A stretch of 64,000 nt of DNA, from the NCBI GenBank assembly GCA_028335865.1, contig JAOKTA010000001.1, positions 20,381-84,380 of the forward strand. Reading direction: 5' to 3'. The notes under the pieces are model-generated. The model saw nothing but the letters and a program-made list of their open reading frames with translations. It searched no databases and was not told where the DNA came from. Of this stretch, positions 28,695 through 39,142 are shown piece by piece. The position numbers were made by a program, and so were the translations under genes. How positions within the stretch are numbered: the stretch's first letter is position 1; every line of letters begins with the position of its first letter. The DNA is from Candidatus Nitrosopumilus sp. (GTDB taxonomy: Archaea > Thermoproteota > Nitrososphaeria > Nitrososphaerales > Nitrosopumilaceae).

Positions 28695-30472
28695 TAACCG
28701 TACATAGGTTCTATTTCACGTTGAATTCTAACTATTTCATTAAAAACTTCTTGTTCTTCACTGCTTAGTTTATGTAAAAATTTACTGAGTATTTTTTTTG
28801 CATCAGGTGATGGAGGAAATGTATAGTATACATCTTCTTCAAAAATTTGCCTACCTATTGTAACATCTTTAACAGAACAGGCAACCTCATCACCTGCTTT
28901 TGCAGAAGATACAGTTTTTTTATCTAATTGAAGCTGATGTATGTTCCCTACTTTTCTTCCAGACATATTCATAAATGGAATTTTATGTTTTAAATTACCA
29001 ATATCAACACGTACACCAAAAACTGCAGGGTCATTGTTACGAAATACCATTCCTTTCATAAAGGTAAATTTTGAAATTGGCGTTAGTTCTGCAAACATTG
29101 CATCTTCTTCATTTGCAGAGTCATCTTCAACCCAAGCATTATACTTGTCAATTAAACTGTAAATTACTCTATCCTCAAATAGTTTGATGTGACTTGTTTC
29201 AGATTCTTCTTTTGCATCAGGTAATACCTTAACATTAAATGCCAAAATAATTCCAAGGTGCCTATCTTTTTCTTTGATAGCCTTGGCTTCAATGACATCT
29301 CTTCTATTTACCGGTCCAATGTCAGCTTTTGCTACTGGAACTTGAGAACGTTTTAACATCTCAACTATTGCTTCAAGTGAGCCAATAGTATCACATTTTA
29401 AAATAATGCCATTAGTTTCAGTATCAATGAATACAGATTGCATTTCAGATTCAATTAGTTTAGTAAATTTTTCAATATCTTCAGCATTTTGTGCAACATA
29501 AAGAGTACTTCCAGGAAGAACGCCCTCAAGATCAGGTGATGCAATTTTTAGACCAGCTGCCGCATCAACTTGATCAACAGGTTTGAATTTATCTCGAGGA
29601 TCACGCATTTCATCAAGAGGTTTTGGTAAAAGTAATGCTTTTGGTTTTGTAACTATTACACCATCACGTTTTGCAACAACTATACTATTTTCTTTTTTGA
29701 TAGTACCATCAATTAAAATTACATTTGCAGTTTGTCCTAATCCAACTTCATCCTTTACTTCAAGTACAATACCACGAGGTTCTTTTTCATTTTGATTCAA
29801 TCTTTGTTGTAAATACTGCTGAGTTAAGCCAACCAAAACACTAAGTAATTCAGGAATTCCAACACCTGAACGTGCAGAGATAGGAACTATAGCAATTTCG
29901 GATTTAAAATCCTGAATACGGTAAAATGCTTCAGACTTGTATCCTAAAATGGACAACGTTCCTACAACATCATAGAGTTTTTGATCTAAATCAGCTTGTA
30001 TGGATGCATCTTGTTCTTTAATTGCCTGTGAAATAAATTTAGTTTCAGATTTTCTCCATCCAGAAATTTGATCACACTTGTTTAAGGCAACAAGGAATGG
30101 GACTTTTCTGCTTTGTAAAATTTTTAAACTTTCATTTGTTTGTGGTTGAAATCCACGATTAACATCAACTACCAATATTGCAATGTCAGCAGCTGAGCCA
30201 CCTCGAGAACGAAGGTTAGTGAATACTTCATGTCCAGGAGTATCAATAACCAATATTCCAGGAACTTTATGTTCGGATTTTTCTAAATTTTTGTATAGTG
30301 GACCACACATTTCTTTAATTGTGTCAGAGGGAAGAAAGCTAGCACCAATATGTTGAGTAATTCCACCTGCTTCTCTACCTTGTACGCCGGTACCACGTAT
30401 TCTATCTAGCAGAGATGTTTTTCCAGAATCTACGTGACCAAGAACCGCAACTATAGGTTGACGAATTTGCAA
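28691..30472 (-). CDS. infB: Translation initiation factor aIF5B (IF2)
   Basis: GHVDSGKTSLLDRIRGT, DTPGHEVFTNLRSRGG, NKCD; C-terminal domains. Confidence 0.96.
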   Translation of the reverse strand: MQIRQPIVAVLGHVDSGKTSLLDRIRGTGVQGREAGGITQHIGASFLPSDTIKEMCGPLYKNLEKSEHKVPGILVIDTPGHEVFTNLRSRGGSAADIAILVVDVNRGFQPQTNESLKILQSRKVPFLVALNKCDQISGWRKSETKFISQAIKEQDASIQADLDQKLYDVVGTLSILGYKSEAFYRIQDFKSEIAIVPISARSGVGIPELLSVLVGLTQQYLQQRLNQNEKEPRGIVLEVKDEVGLGQTANVILIDGTIKKENSIVVAKRDGVIVTKPKALLLPKPLDEMRDPRDKFKPVDQVDAAAGLKIASPDLEGVLPGSTLYVAQNAEDIEKFTKLIESEMQSVFIDTETNGIILKCDTIGSLEAIVEMLKRSQVPVAKADIGPVNRRDVIEAKAIKEKDRHLGIILAFNVKVLPDAKEESETSHIKLFEDRVIYSLIDKYNAWVEDDSANEEDAMFAELTPISKFTFMKGMVFRNNDPAVFGVRVDIGNLKHKIPFMNMSGRKVGNIHQLQLDKKTVSSAKAGDEVACSVKDVTIGRQIFEEDVYYTFPPSPDAKKILSKFLHKLSSEEQEVFNEIVRIQREIEPMYGY

Positions 30473-30478
30473 ATCAAA

Positions 30479-30880
30479 TCACTCAAATGCTACCCTCGAT
30501 TCATGATCGAAACTCTCTTGAGAATCTGATGCATGTATAATATTTTCACTAAATCCCAATCCAAAGTCACCTCTAATTGAACCAGGATCAGCTTCAAAAG
30601 ATTTTGTAGCCCCAATCATAATTCTTGTAGTAGCAATTGCATTATTACCTTCAATGATAGCTGCCACAACTGGTCCGGATGTGATAAATGATGTTAGTTC
30701 ACCAAAGAATGGTTTGTCTTTATGAACGCCATAGAAATTCTCTGCTTGTGCTTGGGTAAAGGTAAACATCTTTAATTTTAAAAGTTTGAATCCCTTTTTT
30801 TCAAATCTGCATATAACTTCTCCAACTAAGTTTCTAGCTACAGCGTCAGGTTTTACAATAAATAACGATTGTTCAGACAA
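30479..30880 (-). CDS. ndk: Nucleoside diphosphate kinase
   Basis: SLFIVKPDAVARNLVGEVICRFEKKGFKLL, NIIHASDSQESFDHE. Confidence 0.95.
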   Translation of the reverse strand: MSEQSLFIVKPDAVARNLVGEVICRFEKKGFKLLKLKMFTFTQAQAENFYGVHKDKPFFGELTSFITSGPVVAAIIEGNNAIATTRIMIGATKSFEADPGSIRGDFGLGFSENIIHASDSQESFDHESRVAFE

Positions 30881-30882
30881 GT

Positions 30883-31083
30883 CTAATTCTTTCTAATTCC
30901 GCCTTTGACGAATTTCTTAGTCCATTTTAATTTTCTTGGATCACGTTTTAGAACCAATGCATTTTTTTTACATTTTGCTGAACAAAACCATAAAACAGTT
31001 CCATCATTTTTAGCAAACATTGTTCCAGAACCTTTAGCTACGGGTCTATCACAAAAACTACATGGTTTAACTAAAAGACTCAT
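30883..31083 (-). CDS. rpl24e: Ribosomal protein L24e
   Basis: CSFCDRPVAKGSGTMFAKNDGTVLWFCSAKCKKNALVLKRDPRKLKWTK. Confidence 0.95.
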   Translation of the reverse strand: MSLLVKPCSFCDRPVAKGSGTMFAKNDGTVLWFCSAKCKKNALVLKRDPRKLKWTKKFVKGGIRKN

Positions 31084-31093
31084 ACATAATCAC

Positions 31094-31303
31094 CTATTTG
31101 ATTTTCTTTGCTTCCCGTTCTGTTTCTCTTAGCATTAAGATCTCATTCATCCTAACAGAACCTTTTACATTTCTTGTAAGAATTCTTCCTTTATCCTTAC
31201 CAGTAAGAACTTTAACTCTAACTTGAATAACTTCACCGGCAATGCCAGTTCTACCTACAATTTGAATAATTTGAGATTCTACTACTTCTTCAGTTGCACT
31301 CAT
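31094..31303 (-). CDS. rps28e: Ribosomal protein S28e
   Basis: [52 protein letters not shown]. Confidence 0.95.
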   Translation of the reverse strand: MSATEEVVESQIIQIVGRTGIAGEVIQVRVKVLTGKDKGRILTRNVKGSVRMNEILMLRETEREAKKIK

Positions 31304-31686
31304 TCTGCAGTCTTACCGCCTTTAAGTTCAGCAATTTTAGTGATAACTTGATCGACGATGTGTTGTGCATCGCCAGCGTCTAAAATTGCTGCAGCGGCTG
31401 AAGTAATATCAATACCCAATGACTTGCCTAATTCTGATTTACTTGGAACAAATGCATATGCTGCACCTTGTTCCTCACATAGAATTGGAAGATGTGCTAC
31501 AACCTCTGGAGGTTCAACATCTTCAGCAATTACAATTAATTTACTAGTACCACGTTCAATAGCCTTTGTTGCTTCATTTGTTCCTTTTTTGACTTTACCG
31601 CTGGTTGATGCAACTCTAACGGCTTCTAAGATTGGACTAACCAAATCTTCAGGAGTTTCAAATTTTACATAGTAGGCTTTTCCCAT
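31300..31686 (-). CDS. rpl7ae: Ribosomal protein L7Ae
   Basis: [43 protein letters not shown]. Confidence 0.96.
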   Translation of the reverse strand: MGKAYYVKFETPEDLVSPILEAVRVASTSGKVKKGTNEATKAIERGTSKLIVIAEDVEPPEVVAHLPILCEEQGAAYAFVPSKSELGKSLGIDITSAAAAILDAGDAQHIVDQVITKIAELKGGKTAE

Positions 31687-31721
31687 AGTATTATCGAATC
31701 CTGTGATTGGTATTAAAAGTG

Positions 31722-33083
31722 TTATCTGGAAATGATTAACTTTACTTTTTGCAGAAATTTAAACATCAAAGCCTCTAAGTTCTCTTGACTTTCAGATTCA
31801 GCATAAATTCTAATGATCGGTTCAGTTCCACTGGGCCTTATCATAACCCAATTTTTAGAATCAATAGTAATTTTGATACCGTCAGAAATATCAGAATTTG
31901 GAAATTCTTCTTTTAATGATAAAATAACTTTATGAACATCATCAGGAGAGCATTTCAATTTATCCTTTGTAGTAAAAGATAAGGGTAATTTGGAAATTTC
32001 ATCAGATAACGAATTATCAGTACTAGCTAAAAAATCAAACATTAATGCCAAACTCATACACCCATCTCGAACTTGATTGTGTTTACCAAACATGAATCCA
32101 CCATTTTCTTCAAATCCAATTAAAGCATTAGTTGAAACCATTTTTCTTGAAACTTCAACACTTCCTACTTTAGTACGAATAACTTTTGAATTATATTTTT
32201 TAGCAAGTAGTTCAGTGTTTGAACCGGAATTCAAACAAGTAACTACTAAAGAATTCGGATTTTTATTTAAAATATGCTGGATAAGTATCAGTGCAGATTT
32301 ATCACCAGTTAAAATATTTCCAAGTTCGTCACAAAAAATACTTCTGTCACCATCTCCATCAAATGCAATTCCAAAATCAGCTTTATTTTCTATTACAGTT
32401 TTTGAAAGAATTGAAAGATTTTGAGGTGTCGGTTCAGAACCACGCCCCGGAAACATTCCATCTAGGGTTTCATTAATAAGAATGGTTTCACATTTCATAG
32501 TTTCACAAAAATTTGGTGCTGAAACAATTTGTGCACCATTTCCTAAATCTAAAACAACCTTGAAAGGTTTTGATTCTATAAGTTTAGAATCAATTTGCGA
32601 TATAATTCCATTAAGATAAGTTTCGATTGTTCTAGTTTCTTCTCCGGTAACACCCCATTTTTTAGGATTGGTTATCCAAGTTTTTTTAAAGTAAATATCT
32701 TCAATAATTAATTCATCTTCACGAGAAATTTCAACTCCATCACTTGCTGCAGGTTTAATTCCATTGTACTGAGGTGGATTATGAGAAGCAGTAATCATTA
32801 TTCCACCAGAATAACCAAGAGTCTTTACTGCAAATTCAAGACAGGGTGTTGGAACAATTCCAGCAATATTACAGTCAATGCCTACAGAACTAAGAGTTGA
32901 AGCAATAATTTTACAAATTACAGGACTTGATTCTCGACCATCATAACCAATCAAAATAGGTCCTTTTTCAAAATAAGTTCCAAGGGCTAAAGTCATATCA
33001 TGAACGAATTCTAATGTAAAATCTTCAGAAAATACTCCTCGAATTCCATTGGTTCCAAAAAATTTTGCCATATGTTTACTCAA
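31722..33083 (-). CDS. glmM: Phosphoglucosamine mutase / phosphomannomutase
   Basis: FGTNGIRGVFSEDFT, GGIMITASHNPPQYNGIK, IAFDGDGDRSIF, RPSGTEPIIRIYAE. Confidence 0.93.
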   Translation of the reverse strand: MSKHMAKFFGTNGIRGVFSEDFTLEFVHDMTLALGTYFEKGPILIGYDGRESSPVICKIIASTLSSVGIDCNIAGIVPTPCLEFAVKTLGYSGGIMITASHNPPQYNGIKPAASDGVEISREDELIIEDIYFKKTWITNPKKWGVTGEETRTIETYLNGIISQIDSKLIESKPFKVVLDLGNGAQIVSAPNFCETMKCETILINETLDGMFPGRGSEPTPQNLSILSKTVIENKADFGIAFDGDGDRSIFCDELGNILTGDKSALILIQHILNKNPNSLVVTCLNSGSNTELLAKKYNSKVIRTKVGSVEVSRKMVSTNALIGFEENGGFMFGKHNQVRDGCMSLALMFDFLASTDNSLSDEISKLPLSFTTKDKLKCSPDDVHKVILSLKEEFPNSDISDGIKITIDSKNWVMIRPSGTEPIIRIYAESESQENLEALMFKFLQKVKLIISR

Positions 33084-33118
33084 TAATAGATAAATTTGTG
33101 TTTAATGGATAGGTCGTT

Positions 33119-33203
33119 GCGGGAGTCGCCCAGCCTGGTCAAAGGCGTAGGGCTTAGGACCCTATCTCTTAGGAGTTCGTGGGTTCGAATCCCACCTCCC
33201 GCA
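33119..33203 (+). tRNA. tRNA-Leu(TAG), CCA encoded in DNA (33204-33206)
   Basis: GCGGGAG...TAGGG CTTAGGA CCCTA, long variable arm, GGGTTCGAATCCC, CTCCCGC-A-CCA. Confidence 0.95.
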
Positions 33204-33257
33204 CCAGTCAATTTCTATGAATGATTAATAATAACAAAAACTTCACTATACAAAGTC

Positions 33258-34100
33258 ATGAAAAAAACAGTAGTTGGAATAACAGTCGTAGGTAAAGATA
33301 GAGAAGGAATTGTAGCAGCATTTACGAATTTTGCATTTTCTAAAGGTGGGAATATTGAAAAAGTGAATCAAAATGTAATCAAAAAAATTTTTGGAATGTA
33401 TCTAGAAGTTTCATTTTCTAAAAAAGTAGATGTAAAAAAATTTGATGCAGAAATTGTAAAATTATCAAAAAAAGAAAAAATGGATGTAAATACACATCAT
33501 GAAACTAATTTAGAAAAAAATATCGCAGTGTTTGTAACAAAAGAACCGCTTTGTATTCAGACATTTATTGCAAATAAAAAATCACTCAAAGGCAAGATTT
33601 CAGTAATTATAGGTACAGAAAAATCATTAGAAATAGTTGCAAAAAAAGCAAAAATTCCATTTATTACAGTAGATGAAAAAAATCAGGTAAAGGCAGAAGA
33701 ACAAATTATTCAAATTTGTAAAAAATACAGTATTGATTTAATTGTGCTTGCAAGATATATGAGAATACTTAGTCCTAATTTTGTTTGGAGATATCCAAAT
33801 AGAATTATCAACATACATCCATCATTATTACCTGCATTTCCTGGTGCATCAGCATATGCTCAAGCTTATGAAAGAGGTGCAAAAATTGTCGGTGTAACAT
33901 CACACTATGTAACAGAAAATTTAGATCAAGGACCAATTATTTTTCAAGATGCATTTAAAGTAAATCCAGACGATACATTAGAAAAAATAAAAACAAAGGG
34001 CCAAAAACTTGAAGCAGATACACTACTCAAAGCAACTAAAATGCATCTAGAAAATAAGTTAGAAGTACGTTGGAGAAAAGTTCACATTAAATCAAAGTGA
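33258..34100 (+). CDS. ACT-domain formyltransferase, formyltetrahydrofolate deformylase (PurU)-like
   Basis: N-terminal ACT GITVVGKDREGIVAAFTNF; NIHPSLLPAFPGASAYAQAYERGAKIVGVTSHYVTENLDQGPII. Confidence 0.87.
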   Translation: MKKTVVGITVVGKDREGIVAAFTNFAFSKGGNIEKVNQNVIKKIFGMYLEVSFSKKVDVKKFDAEIVKLSKKEKMDVNTHHETNLEKNIAVFVTKEPLCIQTFIANKKSLKGKISVIIGTEKSLEIVAKKAKIPFITVDEKNQVKAEEQIIQICKKYSIDLIVLARYMRILSPNFVWRYPNRIINIHPSLLPAFPGASAYAQAYERGAKIVGVTSHYVTENLDQGPIIFQDAFKVNPDDTLEKIKTKGQKLEADTLLKATKMHLENKLEVRWRKVHIKSK

Positions 34101-34828
34101 ATAATATGGTAGACATTAAAACTCAATTTGATCCAGTTCTAAGAAATTTAATTAAAAATAAGAAACAGATAGCAATTATTCCAATTGGATCAATTGAACA
34201 ACATGGCCCACACCTACCAATTTCAACTGATTCAGACATAGTGTCTGAAGTTGCAAAAAAATTAGCTGATAAAAAAGGATATTTGTTACTTCCAACTATA
34301 ACGTACGGAATTTCATTTGAACATGCACCATTTTTCAATCTTAGTGTAAGAGAGTCAACATTACGCACAATTCTAATAGATTTGTGTACATCATTGTTAG
34401 CAAACAACATCAAAACAGTGTTCATAATTAATGGTCATCATGGAAATTTAAAATCAATTAAAAATATCGATGTAAAATTGGAAAAGATATTAAAAAATAA
34501 GCTCAAAGTTTTTCCATTATCCTATTGGCATTTTATGGATAGAGATTTTGATCATGCAGGGTTTGTAGAAACATCTCTAATGCTAGTAATTTCAAAAAAT
34601 GTTAAAATGAAATTGGCTAAAAAAGGATTAACCACAGATAAAATGACAAAACAAGAGATATTGAAAATTGGAAAATTGGCTAATCAATCATTTCCAAAAG
34701 CTACAAAAAATGGAGTTTGGGGAGATCCTAGAAAAGCAACAAAAAAAGATGGAATTAAGATTTTAAATGAAATTATAGAAAATTTATCAAAAAAATGTCA
34801 AACTTATCTTACTGAAAGTCGATCATAG
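34097..34828 (+). CDS. Creatininase-family amidohydrolase (ArfB/MftE-like)
   Basis: IIPIGSIEQHGPHLPISTDSDI, FIINGHHGNLKSI, HAGFVETSLML. Confidence 0.9.
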   Translation: MNNMVDIKTQFDPVLRNLIKNKKQIAIIPIGSIEQHGPHLPISTDSDIVSEVAKKLADKKGYLLLPTITYGISFEHAPFFNLSVRESTLRTILIDLCTSLLANNIKTVFIINGHHGNLKSIKNIDVKLEKILKNKLKVFPLSYWHFMDRDFDHAGFVETSLMLVISKNVKMKLAKKGLTTDKMTKQEILKIGKLANQSFPKATKNGVWGDPRKATKKDGIKILNEIIENLSKKCQTYLTESRS

Positions 34829-34884
34829 TCACACAATGATATTTTAATATAATCCCTCAATATGATACTCAGTGAGTGATATAG

Positions 34885-35121
34885 ATGTCCGTTGATATGG
34901 CAGTGAAAGTATTGGATGAGAGTATTAATCAGATCGTATTAATCAAACTCAAAGGAAGTAAGACTATCAGAGGTAATCTTTTAGGTTTTGACCAACACAT
35001 GAATTTGCTACTCGATTCTTCAGAAGAAGTACCTACTGAAGGCGAGCCAATAAGCCTCGGTTCAATTGTAGTTAGAGGAGACAATGTCGTTATGATATCT
35101 CCCCCACCACCACAAAATTAG
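34885..35121 (+). CDS. Sm-like (LSm) RNA-binding protein
   Basis: VLIKLKGSKTIRGNLLGFDQHMNLLLDSSEE...GSIVVRGDNVVMI. Confidence 0.95.
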   Translation: MSVDMAVKVLDESINQIVLIKLKGSKTIRGNLLGFDQHMNLLLDSSEEVPTEGEPISLGSIVVRGDNVVMISPPPPQN

Positions 35122-35131
35122 GTGATTTGCA

Positions 35132-35299
35132 ATGACTAAAGGTACAACTTCTATGGGTGGATTTACAAAAAAGAAAGTTCACATTAGATGTAGAAGATGC
35201 GGTAAAAATTCACTTCACAAACGTCATCATGAATGTGCAAGTTGTGGATTCCCAGAGGCTAAACGAAGAAAATACTCTTGGATCAAATGGTACACATAG
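35132..35299 (+). CDS. rpl37e: Ribosomal protein L37e
   Basis: [55 protein letters not shown]; below ORF-track cutoff. Confidence 0.95.
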   Translation: MTKGTTSMGGFTKKKVHIRCRRCGKNSLHKRHHECASCGFPEAKRRKYSWIKWYT

Positions 35300-36253
35300 A
35301 TGCAAGAGATTGTTTTAATTCTTAGTTCATTAGCAGGTGTTGCAACAGCAGTTGCCGTTAGAAAAATGCCTAGAGACAAAAATCAATTATTAACTCTGGG
35401 TGCCAGTTCACAGATCAAAAATCAAATTAATTTATTAAAAATTGAAAAAGATATTCTTAGTAAAACTATTTCCAGATTATATCAATCAGAAGATGAATTT
35501 TCAAAAATTCAAAAAAATAAATTATTATTAAAATATCAACATCAGTTAGGAATTATTTTGGCTAAACTAGAAAAACTTGAACAGGCAAGTAATCATCCAG
35601 ATTTAGGTCCAGTGGGGGATGGTTTGATTAGTCTAATGGATCAAAAATTGTCAAAATTAGATGATAGATTGTATGAACTATCAACAAAAATATCAAATTC
35701 AAAAATCCAAACACCTGAAATTAAACAAGAGAAAGAAGAAATCAAAAAACAAATTTCAAAATCAATTAAGGATACATTTAATTTTGAAAAACCAAAAGAG
35801 GGGAAAATAAATCCAATTACAATTCCACCAACAAAACCAAGACAATCGTTTGAATTAACAACATTAACAAATATTTCAAAAACTGAACCAAAATTCCCAT
35901 CATTTGAGAAAAAGGAAGTTGCAAAAATAATGCCTCAACCAAAAATATTTCAAGCGGAATTAATCAAACCTAAAGAGCAGATAGTATCAGACACTATTCA
36001 GCCAAAAATAAAAGTAGAAGACAAAATAGAAATTGTTCAATCAATAGTATCAAAACCAACATTTGAAACTAAACCAGATTTAGATAAAGAAGTTGCAAAA
36101 ATAACAGAGCATAAAGCACTTCCAGAACCACAAGAAAAATCAAAAGTGGCAATAAGTGATGACGATATAGATGAGGATACAGATGATTTAGATAAAATCA
36201 AGAGCGATATAATGAGAGTTTTATCAAAACTTGATCAAGCAGAGGTAGAATAA
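35300..36253 (+). CDS. Hypothetical coiled-coil protein with N-terminal hydrophobic segment
   Basis: MQEIVLILSSLAGVATAVAV then coiled-coil, Pro/Lys-rich middle, acidic C-terminus; 317 aa. Confidence 0.7.
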   Translation: MQEIVLILSSLAGVATAVAVRKMPRDKNQLLTLGASSQIKNQINLLKIEKDILSKTISRLYQSEDEFSKIQKNKLLLKYQHQLGIILAKLEKLEQASNHPDLGPVGDGLISLMDQKLSKLDDRLYELSTKISNSKIQTPEIKQEKEEIKKQISKSIKDTFNFEKPKEGKINPITIPPTKPRQSFELTTLTNISKTEPKFPSFEKKEVAKIMPQPKIFQAELIKPKEQIVSDTIQPKIKVEDKIEIVQSIVSKPTFETKPDLDKEVAKITEHKALPEPQEKSKVAISDDDIDEDTDDLDKIKSDIMRVLSKLDQAEVE

Positions 36254-36928
36254 TTGTCTTACGATGATGCCATGGATTCATTATCAAATGATGCGTTAAA
36301 ATTAATAAAAAATAATCAGGTAATTGGACTAGGTAGCGGTAGAGCTGCAACTGAATTAGTTAAATCGCTTGGAAAATTAATTAAGTTAAAAAATTATAAC
36401 ATCAAAGGAATTCCAACATCATTGCAAATTAAATTAGTTGCAGAAAAAGCAGGCATACCGCTAATAGAATCGGATCAAGTTAATTACATTGATATTGTAT
36501 TTGATGGTGCAGATCAGATTGATTCTGATAAATATGTCATCAAAGGTGGTGGCGGTGCCTTATTACGAGAAAATATTTTGTTTAGTCTTGCAAAAAAAGT
36601 TGTTGTAATGGCAGATAAAACAAAATTTGTTAAAAAATTTACAAGAACTGTACCAATTGAAATTCACCCGTTGGCAAGAAATTCAGTAATTAGTTCTATT
36701 AAAAAATTAGGAGGTGAATCCAAAATACGCTCATTGGATAGAGGCTATCCATTCTTTACAGAAAATGGCAACATAATTTTAGATTCTGATTTTGGAATAA
36801 TTAGCAATCCAAAAACACTTACACAAAAAATTAAACAAACGCCAGGTGTTTTAGAGTCAGGAATTTTTCTAAGAAAACCAGATATAATTTACAAAGCAAG
36901 TACAAACGGTAAGTTTCAAATTATTTAG
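36254..36928 (+). CDS. rpiA: Ribose-5-phosphate isomerase A (TTG start)
   Basis: VIGLGSGRAATELV, DIVFDGADQID, KGGGGALLREN. Confidence 0.95.
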   Translation: MSYDDAMDSLSNDALKLIKNNQVIGLGSGRAATELVKSLGKLIKLKNYNIKGIPTSLQIKLVAEKAGIPLIESDQVNYIDIVFDGADQIDSDKYVIKGGGGALLRENILFSLAKKVVVMADKTKFVKKFTRTVPIEIHPLARNSVISSIKKLGGESKIRSLDRGYPFFTENGNIILDSDFGIISNPKTLTQKIKQTPGVLESGIFLRKPDIIYKASTNGKFQII

Positions 36929-38318
36929 AAAGAACTTTTCTTGAAACATGTTTACCATGACCAATCTTTCCAATTACTTCAAAATTCTCAGCAACTAATT
37001 CTCCTCGGACCATAGTCTTAACAGGCCAGCCTTTCAGATTTAATCCCTCATATACGAGATAATCAGAAAATCCACCAAAGAGTTCAGAAGTTACTTTCTT
37101 CTCTTTTTTTAAATTAATCATAGTCACATCAGCATCAGAATTTTTTGCAAGTGTTCCTTTTTGAGGATACATACCAAAAATTCTAGCAGCATTTTGACTG
37201 GTAAATTTTACAAGCTGTTCAACAGTAATTCTATTTTGATTTACTCCATAATTGAGTAATAGCGGTAATGAGGTACCAATTCCAGGAAACCCAGCTAATG
37301 CACCCCAAACATCATCACCATTAAGTTTTAGTTTAATCTGATTAGCAACATGATCAGTTCCTATCGTATCAATTTGATTACTGGATAATGCATTCCAAAC
37401 TGCTTTCTGATCATTTTCAGTTCGTATTGGAGGCATAACTTTAGCAAGATACCCATTTTGTTTTTCATAAGATAGTGTAAGATAGTGAGGACATGTTTCT
37501 ACAAAAATTTTGGTGCCAAGTTTTTTTTCTTCTTGAATTTGTAATAATGCACGCTCTGAACCAATATGGACAAAATAAATTATGCAGTCATAGTCTCGTC
37601 CAAACTTAGATATTGTTTTAATTGATTTAGCTTCAAATTCAGGGGAACGGCTTGATGACCATGCAGATAATCCATCTTGATTTTTTTCTTTAGCTTTTTT
37701 AATTCCACATCCACATGATTCATAATCTTCAGCATGAACAAGTACAGGACAACCAAGTTGTGCTGCATTTTTTACAATTTTTTCAACAAGTTCATCTGTA
37801 ACATTTACTTTAGACGGTACAAGGTTAGAAGAATTTGGTGGCATGTCCATGTATACATGACCAACTTCACCACCAAGATTCATGTAAATTTTAAAAGATG
37901 TGATTCCCTTATCAATACAAAAATTCATTTCGTCAATTTGTTGTGGAGTAAAAATAGAAGCGTGTATTGCATAATCAACATAATGATATTCTGATGCAGA
38001 TTGAAGTTGTGGCGGTAAAGAATTTAAAAAAGAATTTTCCAGACGGAGCATTCGCATCATAGTTGTAACTCCACCTATTGCTGCAGCATGAGATTCAGTT
38101 TTTGCAGCTTCATTAATTGGAGAATAAACTCCATAGTGAACATGAGTGTCAATGACACCTGGAATTGAAATTAATCCATTTCCATTAATTTTATGATCAC
38201 ATGCAGGAACATCACTAGTTAGTCCCACAATTTTTCCATCATCAATTACAATATTTTTATCAATTTTTCCACTAGGTAGCATAACATGTGAATCAACAAT
38301 CACAGTATCATACGTCAT
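36921..38318 (-). CDS. Dihydroorotase/hydantoinase-family amidohydrolase
   Basis: ISIPGVIDTHVHYG, VHAEDYESC, TIGTDHVA. Confidence 0.88.
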   Translation of the reverse strand: MTYDTVIVDSHVMLPSGKIDKNIVIDDGKIVGLTSDVPACDHKINGNGLISIPGVIDTHVHYGVYSPINEAAKTESHAAAIGGVTTMMRMLRLENSFLNSLPPQLQSASEYHYVDYAIHASIFTPQQIDEMNFCIDKGITSFKIYMNLGGEVGHVYMDMPPNSSNLVPSKVNVTDELVEKIVKNAAQLGCPVLVHAEDYESCGCGIKKAKEKNQDGLSAWSSSRSPEFEAKSIKTISKFGRDYDCIIYFVHIGSERALLQIQEEKKLGTKIFVETCPHYLTLSYEKQNGYLAKVMPPIRTENDQKAVWNALSSNQIDTIGTDHVANQIKLKLNGDDVWGALAGFPGIGTSLPLLLNYGVNQNRITVEQLVKFTSQNAARIFGMYPQKGTLAKNSDADVTMINLKKEKKVTSELFGGFSDYLVYEGLNLKGWPVKTMVRGELVAENFEVIGKIGHGKHVSRKVLSK

Positions 38319-38392
38319 CAGGAAATTTTATGCTGTTGAGTCTTTTATGCGTTGAGTAATACGCTTAAGTTGATTAGTTTTAAAGAAAAAAC

Positions 38393-38590
38393 ATGGAAGG
38401 TTCAGAGATAATAAAACGAGACCATCAGAGAAATAAATCCGAAATTGTAAAATTAGTGAAAGAGATGTTTAATCAAGAAAAATGGGGCGATGAAGAATAT
38501 AAGGAAAAACTACAAGAATTGGTTGAAAAAGACGAGAAATTAGTGAAAGATGTTATTAAAAAAATCAAATTAGAAAAGGGATTAGAATAA
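38393..38590 (+). CDS. Small hypothetical charged protein (65 aa)
   Basis: ORF with host-like composition; no recognised family. Confidence 0.55.
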   Translation: MEGSEIIKRDHQRNKSEIVKLVKEMFNQEKWGDEEYKEKLQELVEKDEKLVKDVIKKIKLEKGLE

Positions 38591-38650
38591 TACAACAATC
38601 TAATTTGTCGAGAAAATGAATAAAAGTCCAATTCAGGTCAGATAATTTGT

Positions 38651-38722
38651 GGGCCGGTGGTTTAGGGGTATAATGCTTCGTTCGCAACGAAGATGTCGAG
38701 GGTTCGATTCCCTCCCGGTCCA
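38651..38722 (+). tRNA. tRNA-Ala(CGC)
   Basis: GGGCCGG...CTTCG TTCGCAA CGAAG...GGGTTCGATTCCC TCCCGGTCCA; G3:U70. Confidence 0.95.
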
Positions 38723-38765
38723 TTTTACCAGAAACTATTATACATAAATAAAAAATACGAACATC

Positions 38766-39125
38766 ATGGAAGTTTTTGACGGTAAGAAAGCAGCACAAGA
38801 TTATATGTCAAAACATACCCTAGCGTTCTCTACTCCAGAATTAACTCTAATGCGATTTTCATTTTGGTTGGGGGATTCAGTGCCAGATTCAAAGAATGAC
38901 GGTAAAGGAATTCCAAGAATGATGACATATTTGATAGAACAGGACTTTGAACCAGTCTTAATTGATGATGATACGTACGTACCATCAGGAGCAGTAAAAA
39001 GTTCAGCAAATGTTGGAAATGCATACAATGAAGTAAAAGCAGATGGAAAATTCTGTTCTGAATGTGGAACTACTCTTTCAATGACAGCAAAGTTTTGTCC
39101 TGAATGCGGTACTACACAAGAATAA
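38766..39125 (+). CDS. Hypothetical protein with C-terminal double zinc ribbon
   Basis: FCSECGTTLSMTAKFCPECGTTQE. Confidence 0.75.
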   Translation: MEVFDGKKAAQDYMSKHTLAFSTPELTLMRFSFWLGDSVPDSKNDGKGIPRMMTYLIEQDFEPVLIDDDTYVPSGAVKSSANVGNAYNEVKADGKFCSECGTTLSMTAKFCPECGTTQE

Positions 39126-39142
39126 AAAAAATATTTTTAATT

